Assembly (NCBI RefSeq): GCF_025979705.1
Contig: NZ_CP110136.1
Span: 2,418,001-2,482,000 of the forward strand
DNA: 64,000 nt
DNA from: Hymenobacter sp. YIM 151858-1
GTDB taxonomy: Bacteria; Bacteroidota; Bacteroidia; Cytophagales; Hymenobacteraceae
Direction of reading: 5' to 3'
Below are positions 1 to 9,300 of this stretch, one piece after another (position 1 is the stretch's first letter; the number at the start of each line of letters is the position of its first letter). The notes under the pieces were generated by a model. That model saw nothing but the letters and a program-made list of their open reading frames with translations. It was not told the origin of the DNA and did no database searches. Position numbers and translations under genes: made by a program.

Positions 1-505
1 CGTCGCGGAAATAGCCGATCATCTCGTAGCAAATCATGGCGCGCACGGTTACGCCCGCATCGTGCAGCGATTTGGCGTGCACGGCGCTGCCCATGTACTC
101 CGAGGCGAAGTACGGCGGCTCTTCGTTGGGGTAGGCCACCAGGTCGATGCGGCGGTCGGGGGGCAGCTGGGCACCTAGGGCGTGCAGCAGGCGCGCGGTT
201 TCGAGCAGGCCCGCCACGGCCGAGGCGTTGTCGTCGGCGCCGGGCTGCTCGCCAAACACATCGTAGTGCGCCCCCACGATGATGCGCTCGGCCTCGGGCG
301 GACCAAACGTGGCCACGATGTTGCGGTACTGGCGGCCATCGGCCTTAAAGGCTTGCTCCTCCACGGGGCAGCCCAGCTTCTCGAACTCCCCGCGGATGTA
401 CTCGGCGGCCCGGTTCAGCGAGGTAAGATTGCGGTAGTTGCGGGCCGGCTGCAGCGAGGTCAGAAACTGGACATCGGCGTAGAGCCGCTCTTGGTTGGCG
501 CGCAT
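1..505 (-). CDS. M28 family metallopeptidase, C-terminus cut by window edge
   Basis: The gene runs off the left end, so only the first 168 residues are present, starting at the ATG at 505. The visible part has the zinc-ligand pattern of M28 aminopeptidases: GAHYD near residue 78, ADDNAS near 89, and NEEPPYF near 127. These would bind two zinc ions and cleave N-terminal residues from peptides. There is no signal peptide at the chosen start (MRANQERLYADVQ), which suggests a cytoplasmic protein or a start further upstream. Family assignment rests on motifs I can see; the substrate is unknown. Confidence 0.85.
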   Translation of the reverse strand, partial: MRANQERLYADVQFLTSLQPARNYRNLTSLNRAAEYIRGEFEKLGCPVEEQAFKADGRQYRNIVATFGPPEAERIIVGAHYDVFGEQPGADDNASAVAGLLETARLLHALGAQLPPDRRIDLVAYPNEEPPYFASEYMGSAVHAKSLHDAGVTVRAMICYEMIGYFRD

Positions 506-881
506 AGGTGCGTTGGCTTGGTGGCGTGTGGTTGGCTATACGGCGTTCGGCCGCCGCGAAGCACAAAGCACCCCATAAAATCACAGTTGGGCGCGCTGTT
601 CCCCAGGTCGCGTGGTGCTGACGAGAGGCCTCACCCCCCGGCCCCCTACCTCGCTCCAGGCGCGACATGAGGGAGAGGGGGAGCCTCGCGACCTAGGGCC
701 ATGAAAAAGCACGTCATGTCGAGCATGCCGAGACATCTCGCGTGCTAACGCCGGATAGCATCTGCTCCCCCTCTCTTCTGGAGAGGGGACCGGGGGTGAG
801 GTCCAACGCGAGAAGGTCCTTCGCTTGGCGGACGACAGATGAAGGATGACAGGTGCGGCAGGGAAAGCGAACTGCTGGCTG
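506..881. repeat. Gene-free spacer with composite REP-like repeat
   Basis: No convincing gene is present between the peptidase and threonine synthase. Positions 712-852 carry a composite repeat with a clear second copy at 20222-20384. Shared blocks are a gtcatgtcgagc...gagacatctcgcg hairpin half, an accggatagcat-like block, a ctccccctctc/gagagggg stem, and a terminal aaggtcctt...ggatgacag segment. Positions 628-660 and 768-803 hold opposed ccccggcccc / ggaccgggggtgagg blocks that could pair. It looks like a non-coding, REP-type dispersed repeat. Confidence 0.7.
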
Positions 882-2078
882 CTAGTACCGACCCAGCACG
901 TTGTCGAGGTATTTCTGGCCCGAGCCGGTGTTCAGCAGCAGCACTTGCTCGCCGGCGCGCAGCCAGCCGCTGGTCAGCAGCTTACGGGTGGCCAGCCACA
1001 CGGCGGCACCTTCGGGCGCTACAAACAGGCCTTCGGCGCGGCCCAGCTCGCGCATGCCTTCCAACATTTCGTCGTCGCTGATGCTCAGGGCCGTGCCGTT
1101 CGATTCTTTCAGGACTTGCAGCATGAGGGCTTCGCCCAGGGGGCGCGGCACGGCCAGGCCATTGGCAATGGTGGCGCGCCCTAGGTACTGCTGGCAGTTG
1201 GGCTGATTGCCGGCAAGGGTTTCGATGAGCGGGCAGCAATTGGTGGCTTGCACGGCCACCATGCGCGGCAGCTTGGCATCGGGCGCCAGCCAGCCCAGGG
1301 CTTTCATCTCCCCAAAAGCCTTCCAGATACCGATGAGCCCGGTGCCGCCGCCGGCGGGGTACACTATCACGTCGGGCAGTTGCCATTGCAGCTGCTCGGC
1401 AATTTCGTAGCCCATGGTTTTTTTGCCCTCGAGGCGGTACGGCTCTTTCAGCGTCGATACATCGAGCAAGTGCCCATCGGCGTTGATGTGGCGCACCTGC
1501 GCGGCGCAATCGTTGATGAGGCCATCCACCAGCCGCACCTCGGCGCCGTACCAGTAGCACTCCTCCCGAAACGCCTGGGGCGTGTGGCGCGGCATTACCA
1601 CCGTGGCGGGCAGGCCGGCCTTGGCGCAGTACGCGGCCATGGCTACACCGGCGTTGCCGGCCGTCGGGATGATGCAGCCTTCGGCCCCTAGCTCCTTGGC
1701 TTTGGAAATGGCCATGCTCAGGCCGCGGGCCTTAAACGAGCCGGTGGGGTTTTGGCCCTCATCCTTGAGCAGCAACGAAGCCAGGCCGTAGCGCGCCCCT
1801 AGGTTGCGGAGCGTGAGCAGCGGCGTAAAACCCTCGCCCAGGCTCACCATGTGGGCATCGTCGAGCAGCGGTAGCACCTCGCGGTAGCGCCACATGGTGG
1901 CCGGGCGGGCAGCCAAGGCTTCTTTGCTCAGCGAACCTTTCTCGAGCGTGTAGCGGGCCAGCAGCGGCGCAGCGCAGCACTCAGCCACGGTTTGGGGGGA
2001 AAACGCCGAATGCGGCGCGTGGCAGCGCGAGCACACCAGCTCGCTTACTCGACTAACAGGTTCGGTGATGGTGGCCAT
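882..2078 (-). CDS. thrC: Threonine synthase
   Basis: PLP enzyme converting O-phosphohomoserine to threonine, the last step of threonine synthesis, in the cytoplasm. The 398-residue protein has an N-terminal CSRCHAP segment typical of this subgroup, the PLP-lysine motif NPTGSFKARG near residue 115, the AGNAGVA phosphate-binding loop, and a C-terminal LNTGSGQKY motif. I chose the ATG at 2078 (MATITEPVS) over an in-frame TTG at 2120 because family similarity begins just after it. It lies 87 bases downstream of the LysR gene on the same strand, so co-transcription is possible. Other hom/thrB genes are not in view. Confidence 0.93.
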   Translation of the reverse strand: MATITEPVSRVSELVCSRCHAPHSAFSPQTVAECCAAPLLARYTLEKGSLSKEALAARPATMWRYREVLPLLDDAHMVSLGEGFTPLLTLRNLGARYGLASLLLKDEGQNPTGSFKARGLSMAISKAKELGAEGCIIPTAGNAGVAMAAYCAKAGLPATVVMPRHTPQAFREECYWYGAEVRLVDGLINDCAAQVRHINADGHLLDVSTLKEPYRLEGKKTMGYEIAEQLQWQLPDVIVYPAGGGTGLIGIWKAFGEMKALGWLAPDAKLPRMVAVQATNCCPLIETLAGNQPNCQQYLGRATIANGLAVPRPLGEALMLQVLKESNGTALSISDDEMLEGMRELGRAEGLFVAPEGAAVWLATRKLLTSGWLRAGEQVLLLNTGSGQKYLDNVLGRY

Positions 2079-2165
2079 GGCTTGCGTGTGGGGTAAAAAC
2101 TGCCCAAAGAACGCGGCCAACCCCTGCCCTGGTTATGCCTGGCAGGCATGGTATTTTCGCATGGG

Positions 2166-3074
2166 TTATTCCGGTTTCGAATAATACCGCAAGGCAAACT
2201 GCATGAAATCCTTGAACGGAGCGTTGTTTTCGGTGCCCCGGCGCTGCACAAACTCGAAGTGCCGGCGCAGCTGCAAATCATCAATCTTCACCTCGGCCAG
2301 CTCGCCGGCGGCCAGCTCCTTCACTACGGCCTGCCGCGGCAAAAAGGCCAGCACGCTCGGGTCGACGCGCACAAAGTTTTTGAGGGCCTCGGTGCCGCCC
2401 AGGCGCACTTTCACGCGCAAATCGGCCAGCCGAATGCGCTGGGCCAGCAAGGCCTGCTCCACTACGGCCAAGGTGCCCGAGCCCGGCTCGCGCAGGGCCA
2501 GCGGCACGTGGTAGAGGTCGGTAAGCTCCAGCGTGCGGCCCTGCAGCGGATTTTTGGCCGAGCACACGGCCACCACGTCGTCGGAGAGCAGGGGCGTGTA
2601 CGTAACGTTGCTCACGCGGTGGATGCCCTCGATTACGCCCAGGTCGATTTCGTGCTCGAGCAGGGCCTTGAGGATGTTTTCGCTGTTGCGGTTTTTGAGC
2701 GTGAGCTGCACGTGCGGGTGGTGCCCCAGGTACGCCGACAGCACCGGCGGCAGCACATACAGCGAAATGGTGGTGCTAGCCCCGATTACCATCCGGATGT
2801 CGGGCGTAAAGCGCGGGCTCAGGGCGGCCATTTCCTGGTGCAGCTCGGTTTGCAGCTGCTGCACCTGCAGTAGTTTTTGGTAGAGCAGCTGGCCGGCGGC
2901 CGTAAGCGCCACGGCATTGCCCAGCCGCTCAAACAAGCCCGTTTTGTAGTGCTCTTCCAGGGCCTTCACCTGCTTGCTCACGGCCGACTGGCTGATGAAC
3001 AGGCTTTGGCTTGCTTTGGTGAAGCTAAGGCGGCGGGCTACTTCCAGAAATACTTCGTGTTGGTGCGAAAGCAT
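2166..3074 (-). CDS. LysR-family transcriptional regulator
   Basis: A 302-residue LysR-type regulator. The N-terminus has the winged helix-turn-helix (LSFTKASQSLFISQSAVSKQ, about residues 16-35), followed by a linker helix and a periplasmic-binding-like effector domain from about residue 90. The ATG at 3074 (MLSHQHEVFLE) is chosen because LysR proteins usually start just before the HTH; a longer reading adds 14 residues without homology. It is divergent from the small DUF2892 gene at 3256, a common LysR arrangement, so that gene is a possible target. The effector is unknown. Confidence 0.9.
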   Translation of the reverse strand: MLSHQHEVFLEVARRLSFTKASQSLFISQSAVSKQVKALEEHYKTGLFERLGNAVALTAAGQLLYQKLLQVQQLQTELHQEMAALSPRFTPDIRMVIGASTTISLYVLPPVLSAYLGHHPHVQLTLKNRNSENILKALLEHEIDLGVIEGIHRVSNVTYTPLLSDDVVAVCSAKNPLQGRTLELTDLYHVPLALREPGSGTLAVVEQALLAQRIRLADLRVKVRLGGTEALKNFVRVDPSVLAFLPRQAVVKELAAGELAEVKIDDLQLRRHFEFVQRRGTENNAPFKDFMQFALRYYSKPE

Positions 3075-3255
3075 GGCCGGAAGGTACAACCAGCCCGCTA
3101 AGCACCCGGCTGGCACCGGGCCGCGCAGCCCCCGCAGCCATAAACTGAACTATACCAACGGACTTGCACGCTGGCAAATTTTATGATGAAAGTCATTGCA
3201 AATTGGCCTTTATCGGGTGTTACTTATTAGCACCTTCCTCCTAACTGCCTCAGCC

Positions 3256-3495
3256 ATGCGTCGCAACCTAGGCCTCCCCGATCGTCTGATTCGTTTGCTG
3301 TTTGCTCTGATGCTGGGCACCGAGCTGTTTCTGGAAGGGCAAAGCGCCGATATGCTCGCCTTGCTGGCCACGCTCTCGGTGGGTTTGTTATTCACGGGCC
3401 TCAGCGGTTTTAGCCCCCTGTACGCTTTGCTGGGCCTTTCTACCCGCGATTTGCTGCGTCCCAAATCGCCCAAAACCCGGCGCCTCAGCGCCTAG
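3256..3495 (+). CDS. DUF2892 (YgaP-like) small inner-membrane protein
   Basis: A 79-residue membrane protein. It starts MRRNLGLPDRLIRLL, the usual opening of DUF2892 proteins, and has two hydrophobic helices (about residues 12-28 and 33-50). The ATG at 3256 fits the family start better than a TTG 60 bases upstream. In other bacteria such domains sit next to or are fused to rhodanese domains; here there is no rhodanese neighbour. It lies divergent to the LysR gene, and its 3' end is convergent with the next gene. The function is not known. Confidence 0.8.
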   Translation: MRRNLGLPDRLIRLLFALMLGTELFLEGQSADMLALLATLSVGLLFTGLSGFSPLYALLGLSTRDLLRPKSPKTRRLSA

Positions 3496-3544
3496 CCCTA
3501 GGTGGCAGGCGGGCTACTACGCTCAGGCACCCAGGGCCAGCACG

Positions 3545-4366
3545 CTAGGGCTGGGTTTGCGTGGCGGGCGCAGGTGCGGCCGTTTGCCTGCGGGCCACCG
3601 GGGGCGAGGCCGGCCAGTTGGGCCGCAGCGAGTTGGCGTAATCCACGAGGAGGGCCAGCTGGCGGGCATCGGTAAAGCGCAGGTGGTGCCGGCGGGCGTA
3701 CGCGGCTATGGCACTGGCCTCGCGGGCAAAATACGCCAGTACATCGCGCTTGGGATGGTGCAGCCGCATTATCTGCCCATCGGGCGTGCCCAGGAAATAT
3801 TTTTCGGCTGGGGCGTAGTAATGATCCGTCAGCGGCTGCCGGCCGGAAAAACCTGCCGCGTTCTGGAATGTGGCCCCGGCCCAGGGCGCCCGCCGCAGCA
3901 CCAGGCTGCAGCGCCGGTAAAGTGTAATGGGCCCGCCGCTCATCAGCTCGAAAAACGCCGGGCAGGCAAGCGTAGCCTTGGGCTGCTCGCGGTTCCAGCG
4001 GTGCACCAAAAACAGGCGGGCCCGGTTGTAACCAAACCATGGCTGCCCGCCCCGGCCGTTGCGCAGGGGCCGGGTTTGCATGCCCGGCGTGGCGGCTTCG
4101 GCAGGCTGCCCGTCGCCACGCACGGCAAAGGCGCGCACCTCGCCGGCGGGTATGGTGCGCACCCGCCCATCGGGCAGGTCGAGCAGCAGCAGGTCGCGGT
4201 CGAAGTGCAGCGTGAGCGGGCCGCGGAGGGTGTCGCCAGAGGTCAGCACTACGGTGCTGCTGGCAAACTGCTGTGCCTTGGGCGTCGGCTGAGCAGCCCC
4301 CCGAAGCGGCGCCGCCCCCACCAACGCCCCGGCATTAATTACGAGTATCAGGCGGTGCGTTTTCAT
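3545..4366 (-). CDS. Secreted or periplasmic protein of unknown function
   Basis: A 273-residue protein starting at the ATG at 4366. An N-terminal hydrophobic stretch (MKTHRLILVINAGALVGA) looks like a signal peptide. The first half contains a VLTSGDTLRGPLTL segment followed by LLLLDLPDGRVRTIPAGEV, a two-strand pattern often seen in Bacteroidota envelope proteins that respond to or store a surface value. The tail is rich in Ala, Pro and Thr. I do not recognise a named family. The stop codon TAG lies at 3545, convergent with the DUF2892 gene. Confidence 0.7.
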   Translation of the reverse strand: MKTHRLILVINAGALVGAAPLRGAAQPTPKAQQFASSTVVLTSGDTLRGPLTLHFDRDLLLLDLPDGRVRTIPAGEVRAFAVRGDGQPAEAATPGMQTRPLRNGRGGQPWFGYNRARLFLVHRWNREQPKATLACPAFFELMSGGPITLYRRCSLVLRRAPWAGATFQNAAGFSGRQPLTDHYYAPAEKYFLGTPDGQIMRLHHPKRDVLAYFAREASAIAAYARRHHLRFTDARQLALLVDYANSLRPNWPASPPVARRQTAAPAPATQTQP

Positions 4367-4488
4367 GCCGGAATGACGCTGCACCACTCCTACCGCTGCA
4401 CCAAATAACTGGTTACAAGCAATTTATTTTACGAATCTTTTCGTATTTATATCACCTCCGGATTTTCCATCGGAGCATTCCGGGCTGG

Positions 4489-5010
4489 TTATAATTTGGC
4501 GGGCAGGCTGGCTTTCACGCTATCAAGCTTGTTGGCCCAACGCTGCTTTTCCTCGTTGTTGAGGATGGTAAAGGCTTTCTGGGTTTTGGCGTCGTTCGGG
4601 GCCAGCGTTTGGGCCGCGCGCAGGTAGTGCTTGGCCGAGTCGAGGCGCTGCGTCCAGATGTAATTGATGCCGATGTTGCGCATCACGGCCACTTTGTCGT
4701 AGCCGTGGCGCAGGGCCCTCCGGAAGCTGGCGCTCGAGTTGGCGTACTCCTTCTGGTTGGCCTCCGCCACGCCGATTTTGTAGTGCAGCTCGGCATCGGC
4801 GGGGTTTTCCTGCGCCAGCTTGTACAGCTTGGGCAAGGCCTCGGCGTAGGCGTGCTTCTCGAACAACGCGTTGGCTTCCTGATAGGCCGGCGAAGAAGTA
4901 ACGGTTGAGGTTTCGGCCGCGGCGGTTTTGGGTGCCTGGTTGCAGGCAGATAGCAGCATAGCAGCGGCACCAGCCAGCTGCAGGCTGCGCCGGAAGTAGA
5001 AAGCGGACAT
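4489..5010 (-). CDS. TPR-repeat lipoprotein
   Basis: A 173-residue protein starting at the ATG at 5010. The signal peptide ends in a lipobox (AAMLLSACNQ, Cys about residue 21), so it is probably a lipoprotein. Residues about 40-150 form tetratricopeptide-like helical hairpins (for example YAEALPKLYKLAQENPADAE and SASFRRALRHGYDK), which usually mediate protein contacts. The frame is open upstream into the decayed hydrolase at 5064-5424, but the lipoprotein signal makes 5010 the natural start. No partner is obvious. Confidence 0.82.
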   Translation of the reverse strand: MSAFYFRRSLQLAGAAAMLLSACNQAPKTAAAETSTVTSSPAYQEANALFEKHAYAEALPKLYKLAQENPADAELHYKIGVAEANQKEYANSSASFRRALRHGYDKVAVMRNIGINYIWTQRLDSAKHYLRAAQTLAPNDAKTQKAFTILNNEEKQRWANKLDSVKASLPAKL

Positions 5011-5063
5011 ATGGGTTTGGTTGTGGTGGAGAGACAGTAGAGCAAGCCCGCCGCACTGCCGCT

Positions 5064-5424
5064 TTAAGTTGGGGGCGGTTCGGGTTTGGCAAAATAGCGC
5101 AACTCCCGCACGTAGCCGCTGCAGCGGCACGGGTGCAAAGCCTTGCGGCTCGGGCGGGAAGTCGGGGCGCTCGGCATCGGCAGGAGCTACCAGCAAGGCG
5201 CCGACCAGCGGAAGGCGGGTTTGCCGGGCCCAGTGCGCCACCAGCACTACCCTGGGGCCGGTGGCAGCTACGGCGGCTTCCAGTGTTTGGACCCAATCGT
5301 CGCACACGGGCCGGTCCCACTCCTGCTGCTCTACGCGTTGGTAGTGGTAGTGCTCCTCCCACTGGTTCTGCCAGTGTTGCGGGCCGGGGCTGCCCAGGCC
5401 GGGGATGGTGAGGATGGTGGTCAT
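5064..5424 (-). pseudogene. Remnant of an RBBP9/YdeN-type serine hydrolase
   Basis: From the ATG at 5424 the reading frame gives a normal RBBP9-like opening: MTTILTIPGLGSPGPQHWQ, then EWDRPVCDDWVQTLE. Intact members then have a LVAHSLG-type nucleophile elbow followed by a second VAHWA. Here LVAH runs straight into WARQ, as if about nine residues between two short GTGGCNCA direct repeats had been lost, taking the catalytic serine. Similarity ends near residue 104, so the catalytic Asp and His half is missing too. The frame continues without a stop into the TPR gene. In another frame a short tail ending YFAKPEPPPT and a stop at 5064 is readable, possibly the end of a second lost gene. The family is clear; the deletion mechanism is inferred. 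Confidence 0.72.
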
Positions 5425-5511
5425 CGGCAGCAAAGATGCAGGGCAGATGTGTACCTTCACTATTCTAGTTGTTCTTCCCGCAGCGGCATACGAAAGTTCT
5501 TTTAAAAACGC

Positions 5512-6111
5512 ATGGATACCTCTTCGTTAATCGGTACAAATTTGGTCACCCTACTATCTCGTTTAGTCCTTCCCCTACACCTGATATCAGTGTTTATATT
5601 CATGCTGCTCTCACCTTCCATCATTCCCCAGATGGACACTCTTAGCACAGCGCTGCTTAATATAGCTGGCTTAAGACATGGATGGTTTATAGCAACCGCA
5701 AATTATTTACTTATTGGTCTTTCATTGTTTTTCTTTTTACGGATGCTAAAAGACCGGACGGCAGCAGGAAGGCTTGCCTTCTTTTTACTCGAAGCAAGTT
5801 GCTTGCTATATGCTTCATTAGGGCTGATACCTTACAGCACAGAAACAAACCAAGGACTAGCATTAACTGCGGCAAGATCGATCATCTCAATTCTGCTTGG
5901 CGCTATTGGCATGCTTTTGCTAGCACGATCAGTGAACGATAGCAGCAATGCAAAATACTTACTCTACATTATTTCGATCATTATTATAATAGAGACATGC
6001 TGCGGCTTTCTATTTTTCGATAAAATAGGTTTTATCTCATCAATATCTTGGGTTTTATATTTCACTTGTTATTCAATACTGCCTAATAGCACAGGCACAC
6101 AGCCCCAATAA
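5512..6111 (+). CDS. AT-rich multi-pass membrane protein (DUF998-like topology)
   Basis: A 199-residue protein with about six hydrophobic segments (roughly residues 18-38, 60-76, 87-103, 117-136, 147-164 and 172-187). Its ATG follows a short AT-rich leader. Codon use and base composition differ strongly from neighbours: many A- and T-ending codons and ATT/ATA isoleucines against the GC-ending norm, and the skew continues into the next 250 bases. This suggests recent acquisition. The layout resembles DUF998-type membrane proteins, but I cannot confirm this. Function unknown. Confidence 0.65.
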   Translation: MDTSSLIGTNLVTLLSRLVLPLHLISVFIFMLLSPSIIPQMDTLSTALLNIAGLRHGWFIATANYLLIGLSLFFFLRMLKDRTAAGRLAFFLLEASCLLYASLGLIPYSTETNQGLALTAARSIISILLGAIGMLLLARSVNDSSNAKYLLYIISIIIIIETCCGFLFFDKIGFISSISWVLYFTCYSILPNSTGTQPQ

Positions 6112-6394
6112 CAAACCACATTGCAAAACAGGCAATATATTTCTACTGCAATAGCCATTAAACCAGGGGTTCCAGTTCAGGCACACCTAACCTCAGTTAA
6201 AATTGCCTAAGCATATTCACCACTACAAGCCGGTTTGGCCTAGTGTTGAACACATGCTCTATCTCTCGCGCTTTGGTAACGACAAGAGCAAACCTGTTAA
6301 CCCTTGCTTAGAGGGCCTGCATCCACACTAACTCCTATCCATTAGCGTTTTTCTATACCTTTCGCGCTGCCGCCACCCCTCCTCCCTACCCTTC
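6112..6394. other. AT-rich leader region upstream of the alpha-2-macroglobulin gene
   Basis: No gene is seen. The first half keeps the AT-rich composition of the preceding membrane protein gene. A TATACCTTTCG stretch at about 6354-6364 resembles the Bacteroidota -7 box (TAnnTTTG) with one mismatch and is a weak promoter candidate for the gene starting at 6395. No convincing -33 element was found. Confidence 0.35.
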
Positions 6395-9300
6395 ATGACT
6401 ACCTCCCGACTGCTCCGCCTGCCGCTGCTGGTGCTGCTGGCTTTGCTGTGTGCGTGCTCCAAACCCGGCACCGACGAGCAAACCGCCAATGCCTCCGCCG
6501 ACGGTGAGGAAATCGACCCATACGAAAACTTGGTTTTCAATTTCGAAGAGCCGGTTGCAAAGGAAACCCAGCTGAACCGCTGGGACACCGCGCAGGTAGT
6601 GCGTTTCGAGCCGGCGGTGCGGGGCAAGTTTAAGTGGACCTCGGAGCGGGAGCTGGTGTTTTCGCCGGCCGAGCCGTTCCGGCCGAGCACTGCGTTCCGT
6701 GCCGAGCTGCGGCCGCAGGCCCTGCCCAGCGACAAGCAGCAGAAACCGCCGAAGCTGAGCCGCACGCAGTTCCATACGCCTTACCTGCAGATGAGCGAGC
6801 CGCAGGTGTTCTGGACAGCCTCGCCCAACAGCAGCGAGCCGGCCGTGCGCCTGAATGCGGTATTCAACTACGCCGTGCGCCCCGCCGACCTGCGCCAGCA
6901 CCTGCGCCTGACAGTAGGCGGCCAGCAGGTACCCTTCGAGGTGGTATCGGCCGAGCCCGACCGCGTAGTGGGCATCCGGCCCACGCAAACGGTAGCGCCG
7001 GGCAGTACTGTTCAGCTCCACGTGGAACCTGGCCTGAAGCCCGTGGGCGGCGGCAAAGGCACCAGTCGCGCCCTCGATGCCTCGGGCACCGTGCCCGATC
7101 CGCAGCAGCTGCAGGTGCGCGAACTGACGGGCTCCTTGCTCAACGGCGAACCGGTGGTGACGGTGCTCACCGACCAACCCATATCGGCTGAGCAGGCGCA
7201 GGCGGTGGTGCGCGTGCAGCCCGCCGTGCCCTTTGGGGTAGAAGCGCTGGAAAGCGGCTTTGTGCTGCGCGGTGGCTTCGAGGTAGGCAAAACCTACACC
7301 GTGAGCGTAGGCCCCGGCGCCTACGGCACCCTAGGTGGGCATTTGGCCGAGCCGTTCAGCCAGGCCGTGTCGTTTGGCGACGAGCGCCCAAGCATCAGCT
7401 TTGCCAACGGCGAAAAGGCCATGTACCTGGGCGCACAGGGTTTGCGCAACCTAGGGCTGCGCCTCAACGAGGTGGAGCGCGTGAAGGTGAGCATCTACAA
7501 GGTGTACGCCAACAACATCCGGGAGCTGCTGCGCTCGGGCGAGCAGTACGGCTACGACGCCGGCGAGGAAGGCGAAGAAAGTCAGGACGAAAACGGCGAG
7601 TGGATAGACCGCAGCTACCGCTACTACAACACCGAGGACTTCGGCAACCTGCTCACCGAGCGCACCTACACCACCAAGGCCCTGCCCAAAGCCGGCTCGC
7701 TGCGCCTGCTGCACCTCTCGCTCGACGAGCTGGAGTTCGGCAATCAGCTGAAGGGACTATACGTGGTGCGCGTGCAGGATACCGAACGGCAGTGGCTGCA
7801 GGTTTCGAAGCTGGTGGCCGTGTCGGACCTAGGCGTGGTGGTGAAGCGCAACGGCAGCGGCGGCGCCGTGGTGTTCGTGAATTCGCTGCGCACGGCCAAG
7901 CCGGTGGGCGGTGCCTCGGTGCGCTTCATCAGCCAGAACAACCAAACCATGTTCACGGGCCAAACCAACGCCAACGGCGTGGCCATGCTGGGGCAGAGCG
8001 ACAGCACCGCGGGCAGCCGCTTCCGGCTGGATATGGTGATGGTGCAGAGCGGCCAGGATTTCACCTTTCTGCAGCTCGAGCGCGCCCGCGTCGAAACCTC
8101 GCGCTACGACGTAGGCGGCCTGCAAAGCAACGCGGCCCGCTTTCAGGCTTTCCTGTACGGCGACCGTGACCTGTACCGCCCCGGCGACACCATCCGCACC
8201 AACACCGTGGTGCGTACCGACGACTGGCGCGTGCCCGGCGCCGTGCCCATGAAAATCAGGCTGCTGCTGCCCACCGGCAAGGAGTACGCCAGCTACCGCC
8301 GCACCCTGAGCAAGGAAGATGGCTCGTTTGAGGCGCAATTCATCGTGCCGCCTTCCGTAATGACGGGCCTCTACACCTTGGAGGTGCTCACCGGCAACGA
8401 CGTGCTGCTCACCTCGCGCAAAATCAGCGTGGAGGAGTTTATCCCCGACCGCCTGAAAGTAACCGTAACGGCGGCGCCCAAGGTGGTGCAGCCCGGCCAA
8501 ACGGTCCGCGCCGCGGTGCTGGCCCAGAACCTATTCGGCCCGCCCGCTACCGACCGCAAGTTTGAGGTAGAGTTTTCGCTCAAGCAAAAGGCCTTCGAGC
8601 CCAAAGAATACGCCGATTACAACTTCAGCATTCGGAGCGGCGTGGAGCGGCGCAACCAGTACGGCGGCGAGGAGCCTGAGTCGGAATCGGCGCTGAACGA
8701 GCGGTTTGAGAAAGCCGTGCGCGAAGGCCGCACCAACGAGCAGGGCCGCGGCACGGCCGAATACCAGGTGCCTGAGTACCGCGACCTAGGCACGCTCGAA
8801 GGCACCGCCTTTGCCACCGTATTCGACGAAACCGGCCGGCCCGTAAACCGCCTCGCCACCTTTGAGGTGCGCACCCAGGCCGTGATGTTCGGGGTGCAGC
8901 AGCTACCTGAGCTGCTGAGCACCCGCCAAGCGGTGCCCATTCGGGTGGTGGCGCTTACGCCGCAGGGCGCACCTGCTACCCAAACGGCGCAGGTGCGCGT
9001 AGTGCGCATGCTCTGGGAAACCGTGCTGGAGCGCCAGGGCGGCCGCTATACCTACAACTCGCAGCGCCGCGAGCAAACCGTGCTGACCACCACCGTGCAG
9101 GCCCAGCCCACGGCAGCCGTATCGTTTACGCCTACCTACTCGGGCGAGTACGAAGTGCGCGTGTCGCGGCCCGGCGCTGCCACCTACGTAGCCAGTCGCT
9201 TCTACGCGTACGGCTACGGCGACACGCAGAGCAACGCCTTCGAGGTAAGCAACGAGGGGCAGGTGCAGATTGAGGCCGACAAGCCCAAGTACCAGCCCGG

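Noticed and set aside
2079-2120. N-terminal extension of threonine synthase from TTG
   Set aside because: The extra 14 residues lie before the conserved region, and an ATG at 2078 gives the normal start.
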